DNA of 43,062 nucleotides from contig JALEZN010000038.1 in assembly GCA_022772585.1 (NCBI GenBank), positions 1 through 43,062 of the forward strand, given 5' to 3'. This document shows, in pieces, positions 1 to 8,338 of the stretch. The notes below the pieces were generated by a model that did no database searches, was not told the DNA's origin, and saw only the letters and a list, made by a program, of their open reading frames with translations. The translations under genes and the position numbers were made by a program. Within the stretch, counting starts at the first letter, position 1; the number at the start of each line of letters is the position of its first letter. This DNA is from Clostridiales bacterium (GTDB lineage Bacteria; Bacillota; Clostridia; Oscillospirales; Oscillospiraceae).

Positions 1-3000
1 CCACCAAAACTGCTGACGGTGAAAAGGATACTGCTGCCTGCATCACCGTGGCGCAGCGTGTGGAGCTGGGCTACGAGGACTTCAACATCACCATGGTAAG
101 CGCGGACGAAGACACTGTAACTCTGGCCGCCGACATCCATGTGGGCAACCGCGGCAGCGCCACATCGGATATGACCTATCTGCGCTTCCAGTATGAGAAG
201 GTCAATTCCGAGGGCGTGACGGAGCTGTACCCCGTGGACCTGACCGGCCATAAGCTCAGCGTCAGCGATGAATCCCCCATCAGCCGCTTCGACCGTAACG
301 CGCGGACGCTGGCCAACGGGTATCTGCTGCTGCGCACCATGCAGGACGGCGTGGAGATGCCGGACGCCACCAAGGCGGGGCAGATCCAGTCCATGTATGG
401 CCGTACCGTCACCGGTACCTTCACCGTTCCCAAGGACTGCTATGACACCGACTACAGCACCGGCAGTCTGAATCTCCGGGTGACCATTGAGAGCTATAAC
501 GAAGGCGGCGATGAGAATGCGGAATTCGACACCGCCAACAACGTGAAGTTCCACAGCGTGGAGCCGGAGACCCTGTTTACCACAGTCAACAGCGTCAATA
601 TGCAGGTCGCTTCCACCCTGCGTCTGCCGCTGACCATGCAGACCAGCACCAAAACAGAACCTGTTGTCACCGTCACTGAGATCACCGACGATGGCAGCCG
701 GAACCTCAGCGTGCTCTACTATGATGTGAACCAGGGGGCCATCGTGGTCATGCCCGCCAAGGTTGGCGAGGGCAAGATCCGCGTGGCCGATACGGCGACC
801 AACTCTTACCACGACATCTGCTACAAGGTCGAAGGCGAGGGCGTGGGCCTGAACATCTACGATGACAACGGCATCTTCACGTGGTATAACGCCTCCGGCG
901 CTGCCGGAGAGTCCGGCCATAACGCATGGGACTTCAAAAAAGCACTTACTTGGACCGAGGACCTGCCGGTCGCGCCTCTGAGAAGCGACCTGGCCATCGG
1001 CTATGAAGGCGACTCCTTCTCCTTCCAGACCCTGGCGGATTCCATCAACCTGTATTTCATGGGTGAGGATACCAAGGAGCCTGTGGAAATCGAAGTGACC
1101 AGCAACATTGCCGGCTTCGGCACCAGGACGTACACCTCCAAAGACGGAACGGTTCCTGTAACCATCGACTTCGATAACAGTGAATCCATTACGCATACTG
1201 TTACCGTTACAGTCAAGAGCAGCCTGATTCGCTTTGACAAGATGGAGGAGACCTTCTCCGACTCCCTGAATGTCCAGAGCGATCCCACCGCGCCCGGCGT
1301 CTACTGGAGCCGCACCCTGCCTAAGGCAGCGTCCATCAAGCAGGGCGAGACCATGAACCTGACCGCGTACTTTGCTGACCTGGGAGGACTGGTGTCTGTC
1401 ACCATGAACGGCACAGACGTCACCGATCAGATCGTTAAGGACGGCGAAGAACTGTGGTCCCTGCCTCTGACCATCACGGAGAATGGCAGCTACCGCTTTG
1501 TTGTTACCGACACGGCGGGCAACACCACCACCCGTGACCTGTCTGTGGACTGGTTCAGCGCTACGCTGACGCAGAGTACAGACCCCGGCGCTCCGGACAT
1601 TACTGCACAGCTGACCCAGGAGGACGGCACCCCCATTCCGGCCACCGTTCCCGGCGATATGCAGGTCATGCTGAAGGTAACCAACAATGACAATGGCGAA
1701 ACTATCCCTGCCGCCATCAGCCACTATGAGTACAATGATCCCGAAGCACCCACCAGTCAGTACTTTGTGTCTTACATGGATGCACCCGACGAGAATACCC
1801 TTTATCCCGTCCTCCGTGGCATCTACCGTGCCGCGGTCAAGGACGAAAGCACCGGTGTGACCAGCTACCGCTTCGTGAACCTGAATGAGCGGGATACCGG
1901 AGCACCTATGGCCTCTCTCGTTAAAAACGCCGACGGCACCGAGCTGGTTTACGCGGCTGAAAAGTTCGCAAGCACCAGCGACGTGATGACAAAGATCACC
2001 AGCATCAAGCTCAATGACGTCGAGCTGCTCAAGACCGATGAGAGCGGTTACCGCTTCTCCGGCACCTATGTCCTGACCCACGGCGGCACCTATGTTCTGA
2101 CCGCAACCGATGAGGCAGGAAACCAGGGCGTCAGCGGCGAAGTGGAAGTTGATCCGATGCCCATCATTCTGCCTGAGAGCGCTGTCTCCATCAAGAAGGT
2201 GACAGAGACCAGCTCCACGGATGAGAAGGGACAGACGGTCTACACCTCCAACAGTGATGGCAAGGTCATAATTGACCTGGACCAGGTCACCGGCGGCGTC
2301 TATGACAGCGATGCCTCCAAGGCAGCCGGTAAGGCGGCTGGCAGCTATGAGTTTGCCCTGCTGCCCGTCGTCGGAAAAGATGTCCCGGCTCTGGACGAGA
2401 ACACAGAGTGGAAGAAGGCCGATGAACTGACCGGACTGGATGTGGGAGACTATGTCCTTTATGTCCGTGACGTCCATGCACCGAGCGTGATTACCGGCCC
2501 CATGGCCCTTACGGTCGAGTTCCTGAGGGTCATTATCCAAAGCGTGAAAACGACTCCCGCGTCCAATGGTTCCATCACCGTGTCCGCCACCGGCGGCATC
2601 GGCGCTCTGGAGTATGCAATCTACAATCTGGATCTGGAGGCTTCCGGCAAGCTGACCCTCAATGACAAGGGCACTCCCAACGATGACAGCGATGACACTG
2701 TGGACACCGTTCAGGCGGATGGCACCGTTGTTTCCCGGTCTCTGTGGCAGGACGCCAACACCCTGACGGCGCTTCCTTCCGGCAAGTACATCGTTAAGGT
2801 GAGGGATTCCGACAACCACACCAACTACGCAGAGAAGGAGGTGCGTGTCAGTTCAAGATCTTCCGGGAATCCGGTAACTGTACCGGAAGAGCCGGAGAAC
2901 GGCAGCATTTCTGTCAGCCCCACCAACGCATCCGAAGGCCAGCTCGTTACGGTCACTGTCACCCCGGATGATGGCTATGGTGTGCAGACCGTCACAGTGA

Positions 3001-3644
3001 CGGACAAAAAGGGTAATAATATTCTTGTGACTCCTCTTGGCAACAACAAATACAGCTTCACGATGCCCGGCACCGCAGTCACCATCGAGGCCGAACTTGT
3101 ACCGTTGAGCGGCATCGTAACCTTTACCGATGTTCCCGCCAATGCCTACTATGCGGACGCGGTGAGTTGGGCGGTACTCAAGGGTGTCACAAAGGGGACC
3201 TCCGAGACCACATTCTCTCCCAATGCCACCTGCACCCGTGCCCAGGCCGTCACATTCCTGTGGCGTGCTGCCGGGTCCCCAGCTCCTAAGTCCGGCACCA
3301 TGCCTTTCACCGACGTGGCTGCTGACGCCTACTACCACGACGCCGTGCTGTGGGCTGTGGAACAGGGCATAACCAAGGGTACCAGCGATACCACGTTCAG
3401 CCCCAACGCAACTTGCACCCGGGCGCAGATCGTCACCTTCCTGTGGCGTTCTGAGAACATGCCCGCAGCTGGCACAGCCAATTCCTTCACGGACGTTGCG
3501 GCTAACGCCTATTACGCGGACGCTGTGAACTGGGCCGTGGAGAACGGCATCACCAGCGGTACCAGCGACACCACCTTCAGCCCCGACGCGTATTGCACCC
3601 GCGCCCAGATCGTGACCTTCCTGTGGAGGCGGTTTGGTAAGTAA
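1..3644 (+). CDS. SLH-domain cell-surface protein, 5' end cut off by window
   Basis: The reading frame is open from base 3, so the start codon, signal peptide and N-terminus lie outside the window; the GTG at 48 is only an internal codon. The visible part is about 1,200 residues of beta-rich, Thr/Asp-rich sequence that looks like tandem Ig-like or CARDB-like extracellular modules. Near residues 950-1020 there is an InlB-B-like repeat (G-S-I-S-V-S-P then a T-V-T-V-T-P-D-D-G-Y pattern). The C-terminus carries three S-layer homology domains (coding about 3115-3640), each with F-T-D-V ... A-V ... G-I-T-x-G-T-S ... T-R-A-Q-x-V-T-F-L-W-R. SLH domains bind pyruvylated secondary cell-wall polymer, so the protein is expected to sit on the cell surface. 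The substrate or adhesion role cannot be told. The gene is followed by two hairpins. Confidence 0.9.
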   Translation, partial: TKTADGEKDTAACITVAQRVELGYEDFNITMVSADEDTVTLAADIHVGNRGSATSDMTYLRFQYEKVNSEGVTELYPVDLTGHKLSVSDESPISRFDRNARTLANGYLLLRTMQDGVEMPDATKAGQIQSMYGRTVTGTFTVPKDCYDTDYSTGSLNLRVTIESYNEGGDENAEFDTANNVKFHSVEPETLFTTVNSVNMQVASTLRLPLTMQTSTKTEPVVTVTEITDDGSRNLSVLYYDVNQGAIVVMPAKVGEGKIRVADTATNSYHDICYKVEGEGVGLNIYDDNGIFTWYNASGAAGESGHNAWDFKKALTWTEDLPVAPLRSDLAIGYEGDSFSFQTLADSINLYFMGEDTKEPVEIEVTSNIAGFGTRTYTSKDGTVPVTIDFDNSESITHTVTVTVKSSLIRFDKMEETFSDSLNVQSDPTAPGVYWSRTLPKAASIKQGETMNLTAYFADLGGLVSVTMNGTDVTDQIVKDGEELWSLPLTITENGSYRFVVTDTAGNTTTRDLSVDWFSATLTQSTDPGAPDITAQLTQEDGTPIPATVPGDMQVMLKVTNNDNGETIPAAISHYEYNDPEAPTSQYFVSYMDAPDENTLYPVLRGIYRAAVKDESTGVTSYRFVNLNERDTGAPMASLVKNADGTELVYAAEKFASTSDVMTKITSIKLNDVELLKTDESGYRFSGTYVLTHGGTYVLTATDEAGNQGVSGEVEVDPMPIILPESAVSIKKVTETSSTDEKGQTVYTSNSDGKVIIDLDQVTGGVYDSDASKAAGKAAGSYEFALLPVVGKDVPALDENTEWKKADELTGLDVGDYVLYVRDVHAPSVITGPMALTVEFLRVIIQSVKTTPASNGSITVSATGGIGALEYAIYNLDLEASGKLTLNDKGTPNDDSDDTVDTVQADGTVVSRSLWQDANTLTALPSGKYIVKVRDSDNHTNYAEKEVRVSSRSSGNPVTVPEEPENGSISVSPTNASEGQLVTVTVTPDDGYGVQTVTVTDKKGNNILVTPLGNNKYSFTMPGTAVTIEAELVPLSGIVTFTDVPANAYYADAVSWAVLKGVTKGTSETTFSPNATCTRAQAVTFLWRAAGSPAPKSGTMPFTDVAADAYYHDAVLWAVEQGITKGTSDTTFSPNATCTRAQIVTFLWRSENMPAAGTANSFTDVAANAYYADAVNWAVENGITSGTSDTTFSPDAYCTRAQIVTFLWRRFGK

Positions 3645-3717
3645 TTAAGCTGCTCAAGCAACCATCTACCGCTACATGAAGTAACCTTCAATCCACATAA
3701 AACCCCAAGGCGACCAA

Positions 3718-3746
3718 AGGGGCGGCGGTGTTGAGCCGTCGCCCCT
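3718..3746 (+). terminator. Hairpin downstream of the SLH gene
   Basis: An 11-bp inverted repeat with one G-U pair (AGGGGCGGCGG / CCGTCGCCCCT) and a 7-nt loop lies 74 bp after the stop codon. The T-run after it is weak, so termination may be inefficient. The stronger hairpin at 3838 may be the real end of the transcript. Confidence 0.5.
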
Positions 3747-3837
3747 GTTCTGTAATACACAGAAGTGAATACCAGTGAGCATTTCCTATGGGACTGTTAG
3801 AATAGAAATGCTTCCTGCCCCCGGCTCAGACATAATA

Positions 3838-3890
3838 AGCGGCGGTCAGCATTTCACTACGCTGACCGCCGCTCATTTTCCCTTTTTTGT
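3838..3890 (+). terminator. Strong rho-independent terminator
   Basis: A perfect 13-bp stem (AGCGGCGGTCAGC / GCTGACCGCCGCT) with a 10-nt loop is followed by CATTTTCCCTTTTTTG. It terminates rightward transcription from the SLH gene. It directly abuts the tRNA fragment at 3892. Confidence 0.85.
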
Positions 3891-3891
3891 G

Positions 3892-3914
3892 TTCGAATCC
3901 TTCACCCGCTGCCA
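3892..3914 (+). other. Orphan tRNA 3' end (candidate attR scar)
   Basis: These 23 nt read as T-loop TTCGAAT, T-stem 3' strand CCTTC, acceptor 3' strand ACCCGCT, discriminator G and CCA. Upstream there is no matching T-stem strand (GAAGG expected), anticodon arm or 5' acceptor strand (AGCGGGT expected); a terminator sits there instead. Downstream is a tRNA-style terminator. This arrangement is what integration of an element into the 3' end of a tRNA gene leaves at the distal junction. The pattern A1-U72 with G73 could fit tRNA-Trp, but the isotype cannot be fixed from 23 nt. Confidence 0.6.
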
Positions 3915-3954
3915 AAAAAGTCCTGAAACCTCATAGGTTTCAGGACTTTTTTTG
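3915..3954 (+). terminator. Terminator of the truncated tRNA
   Basis: A perfect 11-bp stem, GTCCTGAAACC / GGTTTCAGGAC, lies between a run of six A and a run of seven T, so it can terminate in both directions. It starts right after the CCA of the tRNA fragment. The following stretch to 4120 shows no gene or clear signal. Confidence 0.85.
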
Positions 3955-4120
3955 TTGTTTGACCCTTTATGAAAGAGAGCATCGTTCCGGCATCACAGAA
4001 TTACACAGGTGTTGCGCAGGCTGTGCACATTTGCTTTCTCTGCTCCAGTCCGCCTTGTAAGCTTTTGAAGCGCGCATGTGCAAACAGACGAGGTATTTCG
4101 GGAACGCCTGCGGGCACAGC

Positions 4121-4729
4121 TCAGTCCAAAGCAGCGTAAGCACTCATAATTCCCTGGATGATCTCCTCCCTGTTCTGTTCATGGGAGTCAAAATACAGGT
4201 CGAAACCATCCGGTCTTCCCCACTCCAGCCCTGTATAAGAATGATAATACAGCTCCCGCTGTTTATCCGCCTTCCTGACCAGCGCCTCCGCCTTCTTCCG
4301 GTCCAGGCCCTCCAGTTTCATTTTCCGCTCCACACGGTCCCTGAAGGGCGCGGCGATAAACACCGTCAGCAGCTTTACACCGCCGGCCTCCCGGAGGATC
4401 TGATCGGCACACCGGCCGACGATGACAGCGTCCTCCCGTTGGGCGATGGCCCGAATGACCTCACTTTGCAGCTGATACAAGACTGCCGAAAAGGACCGGC
4501 CCTTGGGAACGTGGTGATTCCCTTCGTAGACCGCCTCATACAGCCATGGATTTTCCTGCTTTTCATCGAAGCCCGTCAGCTTTTCGTGATTCAGTTCCCC
4601 GTGTGCCGCCGCCAAGGCGATCAGTTCCTTGTCATAACACTTCACGCCCAGCCGGCGGGCGGTCTCCGCCCCGATCTCGTGTCCGCCGCTGCCAAACTGC
4701 CGGCCGATGGAAATGATCTTGTGCGCCAT
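4121..4729 (-). CDS. Cytidylate kinase-like family protein
   Basis: A 202-aa P-loop kinase-like protein of the family usually named cytidylate kinase-like (AAA_26). The N-terminus has S-I-G-R-Q-F-G-S-G-G-H-E-I-G, a Walker A-like loop at about residues 7-20. V-I-V-G-R-C-A-D lies near residues 102-109, and a lid-like R-x-x-R-K-M-K and K-A-D-K-Q-R-E-L-Y-Y region follows. Family members are often next to regulators in Clostridia and their substrate is uncertain; it is not the essential cmk. It lies 15 bp downstream of the tetR-type gene on the same strand with a GAGAGGGAG ribosome binding site, so the two probably share a transcript. True substrate unknown. Confidence 0.85.
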   Translation of the reverse strand: MAHKIISIGRQFGSGGHEIGAETARRLGVKCYDKELIALAAAHGELNHEKLTGFDEKQENPWLYEAVYEGNHHVPKGRSFSAVLYQLQSEVIRAIAQREDAVIVGRCADQILREAGGVKLLTVFIAAPFRDRVERKMKLEGLDRKKAEALVRKADKQRELYYHSYTGLEWGRPDGFDLYFDSHEQNREEIIQGIMSAYAALD

Positions 4730-4744
4730 TCTTCTCCCTCTCTT

Positions 4745-5332
4745 TCAAAGCCCCTCCCGCTCTGCCCGCAGGAACGCCTCTTCGATCTGGTTTTCCAAGG
4801 TCAGCCTCAGGTAGGTCATCATGGTCTCTTCAGAGAGGTCCATATCCCGGCGGACCCACTCCATAACGATGCCGCTGAGGGCCGCAATATAAAAATTGCC
4901 CAGAAAGCTCTGGTATTCCTCCGAGATCTGGTGCTTGCCCTTTACATCGGCCAGGAACAGGTCCATCAGGTGCGTGACCTCCTGATAGAACATATTCCGC
5001 AGCGCCTCCTGTCCCAAACTGTCCAGGGCGCATTTACACACCGCTTTGTTTTCCCGGATGGTACGGAGAAACAGCTGGAACCCATCCTGCCAGGTAAGGC
5101 AGTTGTCGCTCCTGCGGATCAGGGACAGGGCTTCCTCCTGAAACATCCAGGCCAGCAGATCATAAATGTCTTTAAAATGGTAATAGAAGGTGTACCGGTT
5201 CATACCGCAGTCGTCGGCGATCTCCTGAATGGTGATCTTCTGCAGGGGCTTGCGCGCCATCAGCTTTTTCAGGGACTCCGCCATCTGTTTTTTCCGGTTG
5301 TAAGACAGCTCTTCCTGCTTCGTATCCACCAC
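4745..5332 (-). CDS. TetR/AcrR family transcriptional regulator
   Basis: The N-terminal HTH reads I-T-I-Q-E-I-A-D-D-C-G-M-N-R-Y-T-F-Y-Y-H-F, the TetR DNA-binding signature. The C-terminal half is helical (TetR_C of the DhaS/clostridial type). The frame is open back to a TTG at 5380, but no good Shine-Dalgarno serves that codon. I chose the GTG at 5332 (GTG 5329 is equally possible), which gives about 195 aa, the normal family length. It is divergent from the 102-aa protein/MMPL/GLUG operon, and a perfect 26-bp palindrome lies between them. It most likely represses that exporter operon and itself. Confidence 0.85.
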   Translation of the reverse strand: MVDTKQEELSYNRKKQMAESLKKLMARKPLQKITIQEIADDCGMNRYTFYYHFKDIYDLLAWMFQEEALSLIRRSDNCLTWQDGFQLFLRTIRENKAVCKCALDSLGQEALRNMFYQEVTHLMDLFLADVKGKHQISEEYQSFLGNFYIAALSGIVMEWVRRDMDLSEETMMTYLRLTLENQIEEAFLRAEREGL

Positions 5333-5432
5333 CGCCTTTTTCCCAATATACCACAGCCTCCCGGAAAAATCACTACACAAACTTCAGGAATCTGTTGGAA
5401 ATCCTCCGTTTGAAAAGACTGCACAATCCCTC

Positions 5433-5458
5433 CCGAATGTGTAGTTTTACACATTCGG
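5433..5458. promoter_or_regulatory. Perfect palindrome, candidate TetR operator
   Basis: CCGAATGTGTA, a 4-nt spacer GTTT, then TACACATTCGG: an 11-bp perfect inverted repeat in the divergent intergenic region. The size and position suit a TetR dimer pair. It is upstream of the rightward promoter candidate and lies where the leftward tetR promoter should be. Confidence 0.65.
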
Positions 5459-5471
5459 CGGAAGTTACGGA

Positions 5472-5501
5472 TTGTATTTTCCGGATGCTCCGGCGTATAG
5501 T
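5472..5501 (+). promoter_or_regulatory. Candidate promoter of the MMPL operon
   Basis: TTGTAT, an 18-bp spacer, then TATAGT, about 32 bp before the ATG at 5533. The -35 is a poor match, which would be expected for a regulated promoter. Confidence 0.4.
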
Positions 5502-5532
5502 CAGTGCATCATGGACAGGAGGAATTTTGTAT

Positions 5533-5841
5533 ATGCAGGATAATATCTACCGGATCCGGATGCAAAGCCCCATGGGCGTCAAAAAAGGGACGGCGGAGAT
5601 CCATCTTCAGGGCGGACGCATCATACTGGGGCTTCTGGGCGGTGAGAACCTGTTCACCGGCAGTTTCATACCGGAATATGCATTTCAGATGACCGGCGCC
5701 CTGCGGACAGCGGTAAGTGAGGTCCCCGGGGTCCTGAAGGGTACGCTTTCAGAAGCCGGCCTGCGGGCGGTACTCCACACAGAGAAGGGAGACTTTCCCA
5801 TTGAGGATGTTTTAAGCGGTCATACGGACGAATGCCTGTGA
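5533..5841 (+). CDS. Hypothetical protein, 102 aa, first gene of exporter operon
   Basis: The ATG at 5533 is preceded by AGGAGGAATTTTGTAT; upstream in-frame codons have no ribosome binding site. No family is recognised. The protein is small, with alternating hydrophobic strands and Gly-rich turns (G-G-R-I-I-L-G-L-L-G-G-E-N-L-F-T-G near residues 27-43) and no signal peptide or membrane helix, so it is probably a cytoplasmic beta-rich domain. It is followed after 22 bp by the MMPL transporter, and its position as leader of the operon suggests a role in sensing or exporter regulation. That role is inference only. Confidence 0.7.
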   Translation: MQDNIYRIRMQSPMGVKKGTAEIHLQGGRIILGLLGGENLFTGSFIPEYAFQMTGALRTAVSEVPGVLKGTLSEAGLRAVLHTEKGDFPIEDVLSGHTDECL

Positions 5842-5863
5842 ACCATTGCGCGGAGGAATCTAT

Positions 5864-8338
5864 ATGAAGCAAACCAAGCAAAAACCCGGTTTCTTTGTTC
5901 ACTTGGCCACATGGATCGTAGATAAAAGGAACCTGTTTTTCCTGATCTATAGTGCGGCCATCCTCTTTTCCCTGTTTTCCCGGAACTGGGTGACCGTTAA
6001 CAACGATATCACCGACTATCTGGCTGAGGACACGGAGACCCGCCAGGGTCTGAGCGTGATGGAGGACCAGTTCACCACCTTTGGCACAGCCCGGGTGATG
6101 GTATCCAACATCCCGTATGACCAGGCCCTGCCGCTGGTGGATGCGCTGGAGTCGATCGAGGGCGTCTCCGCCGTGGACTTCGGGGACGAAGATGACGCGG
6201 AGGACCGCTACGACCACTACCGCGAGTCCGCCGCCCTGTTCGACGTGACCTTCGAGGGCGAGGAGGATGACCCCGTCAGTCTTGCCGCCATGGAGGCACT
6301 CAGGGAGACTCTGTCCGGTTATGACGTCTCCATCTCCAGCACGGTGGGCGAGAGCCAGTCTGCCACCCTGGCATCGGAGATGAACGTTATCATGGCCATC
6401 GCTGCAGTCATTGTGGTCCTGGTCCTTCTGCTGACCTCCAGAACCTATGGTGAGATCCCGGTGCTGATCATCACTTTTCTGTCGGCCATGCTGCTGAATA
6501 TGGGCACCAACTTCATTTTTGGTGAAATTTCTTTTATCTCCAACTCCATTTCGCCAGTTCTGCAGCTGGCTCTGGCCATCGACTATGCCATCATCCTCTG
6601 CCACCGCTTCAGCGAGGAACGGGAGCACGCTCCCGCCCGGGACGCCTGTATCCTGGCGCTGAGCAAGGCCATCCCTGAGATCTCCTCCATCTGTCTGACC
6701 ACGCTGGCCGGCCTGGCCGCCATGATGTTCATGCAGTTCCGGATCGGCTTTGACATGGGTATGGTACTCATCAAGTCCATCCTGTGCAGTATCCTGACAG
6801 TATTCACTCTGATGCCGGGCCTGCTGATGCTGTTCAGCAAGCTTATAGACCGGACTCACCATCGCGTTTTTATCCCCAGGATCACCCTGTGGGGACGGAT
6901 CGTCACCAGGCTCAAGTATGTGGTCCCCCCTGTTTTTGTCTGTGTTCTGGCTGCTGCCTTCTATTTCTCCGGTCAGTGCCCCTACGGCTATGGCGACAGC
7001 CTCATCGAGACCGATAAAAAGAGCAGCGCCATGCTGCAGGCGGAGGCCATCGAGTCCCGCTTCGGCACTCAGAACGTCATGGCGGTCATTGTCCCAGCCG
7101 GTGATTATGCCGCCGAGGGCCGCCTGCTGGCCGCCCTGGAAGCGCTGGACGAGGTGGATACGGCCGCAGGCCTGGCCAACGTGGAGATCGAGGACGAGGA
7201 CTACGTGCTCACCGACCGGCTGACGCCCCGTCAGTTCTCCGAGCTGGTGGATATGGATATTGAGATGGTCCGCCTGCTCTATACTGCCTACGCCGCCGAT
7301 CTGGAGGAATACGGCCGCATCGTCAACAACATCGATAACTACAGTGTCTCTATCCTGGATATGTTCCTGTTTCTCTATGACCGGGTGGACGAGGGTTACG
7401 TCACTTTGGACAGTGAGGACCAGGCAGACCTGGACGACATGCACGGGCAGATCACCGACGCACTGGCCCAGCTTCAGGGTGCGGATTATTCCCGAATGGT
7501 CCTGAAGGTGGACCTGCCGGAGGAGGGTGAAGAGACCTTCGCCTTTCTGGACCGTCTCCATGAGGTCGTGGGCCGGTACTATGCGCCCGGCACTTTTTAC
7601 ATCACCGGCGACTCCACCAGCGACTACGACCTGGCCGCCTCCTTCGTCAATGACAACGTGCTGATCAGCGTGCTGTCCATCCTGTTCGTAATCATCGTGC
7701 TGCTGTTCACCTTCCAGTCGGTGGGCCTTCCCATCCTGCTGATCCTGGTCATCCAGGGCAGTATCTGGATCAATTTCGCCGTACCCGCCATCCGGGGCAC
7801 TTACATCTTCTTTATGAGCTACCTGGTGGTCAGCTCCATCCAGATGGGCGCCAATATCGACTATGCCATCGTCATCTCTTCCCGCTATCAGGAGCTCAAG
7901 CGGACCATGCCGCCCCGGGAGGCCATGATCGAGACACTGAGTCTGGCCTTTCCCACCGTTTTCACCTCAGGCACCATCCTGACCTGTGCCGGCACCCTCA
8001 TCGGCAAGCTGACCTCCGACACTGCCATCTACGGCGTGGGCAGCTGCATCGGCCGTGGCACCATCATCTCCATGATACTGGTGATGGGCGTACTGCCGGA
8101 GATCTTGCTGCTGGGTGACGCCATCGTGGAACGGACGGCATTCAACATCAAATATCCGGCGCTGACCCAGACCTCCAGTGCCAGCGGAAAAGTTTACCTG
8201 GACGGCAGAGTCAGGGGCACCATCTCCGGCAGGATCGACGCGGAGGTCCACGGCGTTCTGGAGGGCGACGTGACGGCGGTGGTCAATGTCCGCCGGGCCT
8301 CGCCGCTCCGGCAGGAAGAGGAGGGACAGGAAAGATGA
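5864..8338 (+). CDS. MMPL/RND family exporter
   Basis: An 824-aa transporter; the ATG at 5864 has a GGAGG 7 bp upstream (the TTG at 5846 has none). The layout is one N-terminal helix, an extracytoplasmic domain, a block of helices, a second extracytoplasmic domain and a second block of helices: the two-fold RND/MMPL design with 12 helices. The conserved proton-relay Asp-Tyr pairs are visible in both halves (A-I-D-Y-A-I-I and N-I-D-Y-A-I-V). Members export lipids, glycolipids, peptides or drugs; the substrate here is unknown. The last about 40 residues after the final helix form a short G-x-V-x-G-x-I repeat resembling bactofilin beta-helix rungs, unusual for this family. Its stop overlaps the next start by 4 bp (ATGA), so translation is coupled to the GLUG protein. 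Confidence 0.92.
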   Translation: MKQTKQKPGFFVHLATWIVDKRNLFFLIYSAAILFSLFSRNWVTVNNDITDYLAEDTETRQGLSVMEDQFTTFGTARVMVSNIPYDQALPLVDALESIEGVSAVDFGDEDDAEDRYDHYRESAALFDVTFEGEEDDPVSLAAMEALRETLSGYDVSISSTVGESQSATLASEMNVIMAIAAVIVVLVLLLTSRTYGEIPVLIITFLSAMLLNMGTNFIFGEISFISNSISPVLQLALAIDYAIILCHRFSEEREHAPARDACILALSKAIPEISSICLTTLAGLAAMMFMQFRIGFDMGMVLIKSILCSILTVFTLMPGLLMLFSKLIDRTHHRVFIPRITLWGRIVTRLKYVVPPVFVCVLAAAFYFSGQCPYGYGDSLIETDKKSSAMLQAEAIESRFGTQNVMAVIVPAGDYAAEGRLLAALEALDEVDTAAGLANVEIEDEDYVLTDRLTPRQFSELVDMDIEMVRLLYTAYAADLEEYGRIVNNIDNYSVSILDMFLFLYDRVDEGYVTLDSEDQADLDDMHGQITDALAQLQGADYSRMVLKVDLPEEGEETFAFLDRLHEVVGRYYAPGTFYITGDSTSDYDLAASFVNDNVLISVLSILFVIIVLLFTFQSVGLPILLILVIQGSIWINFAVPAIRGTYIFFMSYLVVSSIQMGANIDYAIVISSRYQELKRTMPPREAMIETLSLAFPTVFTSGTILTCAGTLIGKLTSDTAIYGVGSCIGRGTIISMILVMGVLPEILLLGDAIVERTAFNIKYPALTQTSSASGKVYLDGRVRGTISGRIDAEVHGVLEGDVTAVVNVRRASPLRQEEEGQER

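Noticed and set aside
4076-5413. Rightward open frame of 445 codons over the kinase-like and TetR genes
   Set aside because: Antisense to two genes with clear P-loop and HTH motifs and good ribosome sites.
5666-7561. Long leftward open frame of 631 codons opposite the MMPL gene
   Set aside because: It is the antisense shadow of the GC-rich transporter gene, with low-complexity His/Gln/Gly-rich translation and no ribosome site.
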